Source: an uncultured Erysipelotrichaceae bacterium (GTDB lineage Bacteria > Bacillota_I > Bacilli_A > Erysipelotrichales > Erysipelotrichaceae). Taken from it: DNA of 64,000 nucleotides. The position numbers were made by a program, and so were the translations under genes. Shown here one piece after another: positions 63,184-64,000 of this stretch. The first letter of the stretch is position 1, and every line of letters begins with the position of its first letter. Under the pieces are notes generated by a model, which had not been told where the DNA came from, did no database searches, and saw only the letters and a program-made list of their open reading frames with translations. Location: contig CACYNH010000008.1 in NCBI GenBank assembly GCA_902775735.1, positions 1 through 64,000 on the forward strand, read 5' to 3'.

Positions 63184-64000
63184 ATGTCAAATGCGATCAA
63201 AACGAACAGGATGCGCTGCAAGGCGGCGATCGTTACCTGTTCGCTGCTTTCATTCCTAGTCTATCTTGCAGTGTGTGACCAGCTGCTGAGCACGCCGGAC
63301 GCAATCGTTCAGGAGGTTGGATGGAAGTCTTACCACATGTTCACAATTCTAGCGAATATGTTTGCAGGCATCGCCGCGGCGCTGTGTATTCCATACGCCG
63401 TCGACGGATTGCGCTATAACAACTATCATTTGCCGCGCTGGGTCGTTAACGTGCTGTTTACAGCGACCACCGGTGTAGCGCTGACGTTCCTCATTGCGAT
63501 CACGATCCTTTCTCCGATGACCAGTTACTATCGCATGATGCTGTATTCAAACAACATCCTCTTCCATACAATCAACCCGATTATTGCGATCCTGCTGTTC
63601 ATTTTCATCAATTCGGACCACAAGGTCAGCTTCCGCGCGACGTTCCTTGCGATCGCGCCGGTCGTCTTGTACGCAGCCTTTTATTTTGTGCTGGTCTTTG
63701 TGATCGGGGAGGAAAACGGGGGCTGGAGAGATCACTACCAAATCCGTGATATTACGCAGTATGTGCCTCTGCCGCTGGTCGTGCTCGGCATGGTACTGAT
63801 TACGTTCGTTGTGGCGTTGCTGCTGCGCGCTGTGCATAACAGAGTTCATGAAAAGCGGAAAAAGCAGACCGTATCCTATTACCAATCGGCTGATGACTTC
63901 GATTGTCCTGACATTGCTTCCGCGATCAAGGCGCTTGCCGCAAGAAACCGCAGCAGAGACCTCGGCGGAGAACTGATCGTTCCGCGCAGGCTCCTCGCAA
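63184..64000 (+). CDS. Pr6Pr-like multi-pass membrane protein, 3' end outside the window
   Basis: At least 272 residues are visible and the frame is open to the end. Six or seven hydrophobic segments are followed by a soluble tail from about residue 215. The pattern YHMFTILANMFAGIAAAL near the start and LYSNNILFHTINPIIAILL in the middle resembles Pr6Pr/FAR-17a-type membrane proteins (moderate confidence). AAAGGAGG precedes the ATG. Its codon use (CGC for Arg, ACG and GCG) differs from the neighbours, which favour AGA. Confidence 0.6.
   Translation, partial: MSNAIKTNRMRCKAAIVTCSLLSFLVYLAVCDQLLSTPDAIVQEVGWKSYHMFTILANMFAGIAAALCIPYAVDGLRYNNYHLPRWVVNVLFTATTGVALTFLIAITILSPMTSYYRMMLYSNNILFHTINPIIAILLFIFINSDHKVSFRATFLAIAPVVLYAAFYFVLVFVIGEENGGWRDHYQIRDITQYVPLPLVVLGMVLITFVVALLLRAVHNRVHEKRKKQTVSYYQSADDFDCPDIASAIKALAARNRSRDLGGELIVPRRLLA

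Overview
The window looks like chromosomal DNA of a low-to-mid-GC Bacillota, most plausibly an Erysipelotrichia-type gut anaerobe. This is an inference from gene content: split glycine decarboxylase (gcvPA/gcvPB), a type Ic aspartate aminotransferase, a type 2 GalT, UPF0371/DUF1846 and DUF5688 proteins, LrgAB, Gram-positive style lipoproteins and strong GGAGG ribosome binding sites. No rRNA, tRNA, CRISPR array, prophage, transposase or integrase was recognised. Genes are dense, no gap exceeds about 300 bases, and many genes overlap by ATGA, so short operons are common.

Layout. 1-9.8 kb: a cut-off acetyltransferase; a lipoprotein metalloprotease, an XRE-membrane regulator and a 56-residue membrane protein; a lipase-like hydrolase; YccF; a heterodimeric CydDC-like ABC exporter with a YgbA-like Cys-rich protein; flavodoxin, phosphatase and HIT proteins. 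9.9-19.2 kb: PhzF isomerase, a HAD phosphatase, small membrane proteins, a nucleoid-associated protein, AzlCD with a LysR regulator, an MFS permease divergent from a cation/proton antiporter. 19.4-26.9 kb: aspartate aminotransferase, GNAT-Ogt-phosphoesterase, GalT, ElaA, 6-phospho-beta-glucosidase and an alpha/beta hydrolase. 27.1-33.6 kb: a complete glycine cleavage operon gcvT-gcvH-gcvPA-gcvPB-lplA-lpdA, closed by a bidirectional terminator. It encodes all four proteins plus the enzyme that attaches lipoate. 35.2-39.1 kb: two nitroreductases around a radical SAM enzyme, then a GNAT protein and a PARG-like protein. 39.2-42.3 kb: DUF5688, VOC, GyrI-like and B3/B4 proteins, two of them behind clear dyads. 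42.4-46.9 kb: a sugar-type ABC importer read from a 15-codon leader ORF, with a binding protein that has both a lipobox and a C-terminal membrane helix. 47.4-56.7 kb: an OB-like lipoprotein, three peptidases (M18, PepT, PepF), thymidine kinase, UPF0371 and a YjbR/PUA-like fusion. 56.9-64 kb: a phosphotransferase, LrgAB, a glutathione peroxidase with a striking operator-like dyad over its promoter, citrate synthase, NUDIX, a GNAT-like/C39-like fusion, and a membrane protein running off the end.

Most of the window is ordinary metabolism. The most unusual points are the NUDIX-(GNAT-like + cysteine peptidase-like)-GNAT cluster, the nitroreductase/radical SAM cluster coupled to an ADP-ribose-hydrolase-like gene, the leader ORF of the sugar transporter, and several strong uncharacterised operator-like dyads. 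None is proved to be a new system by sequence alone.
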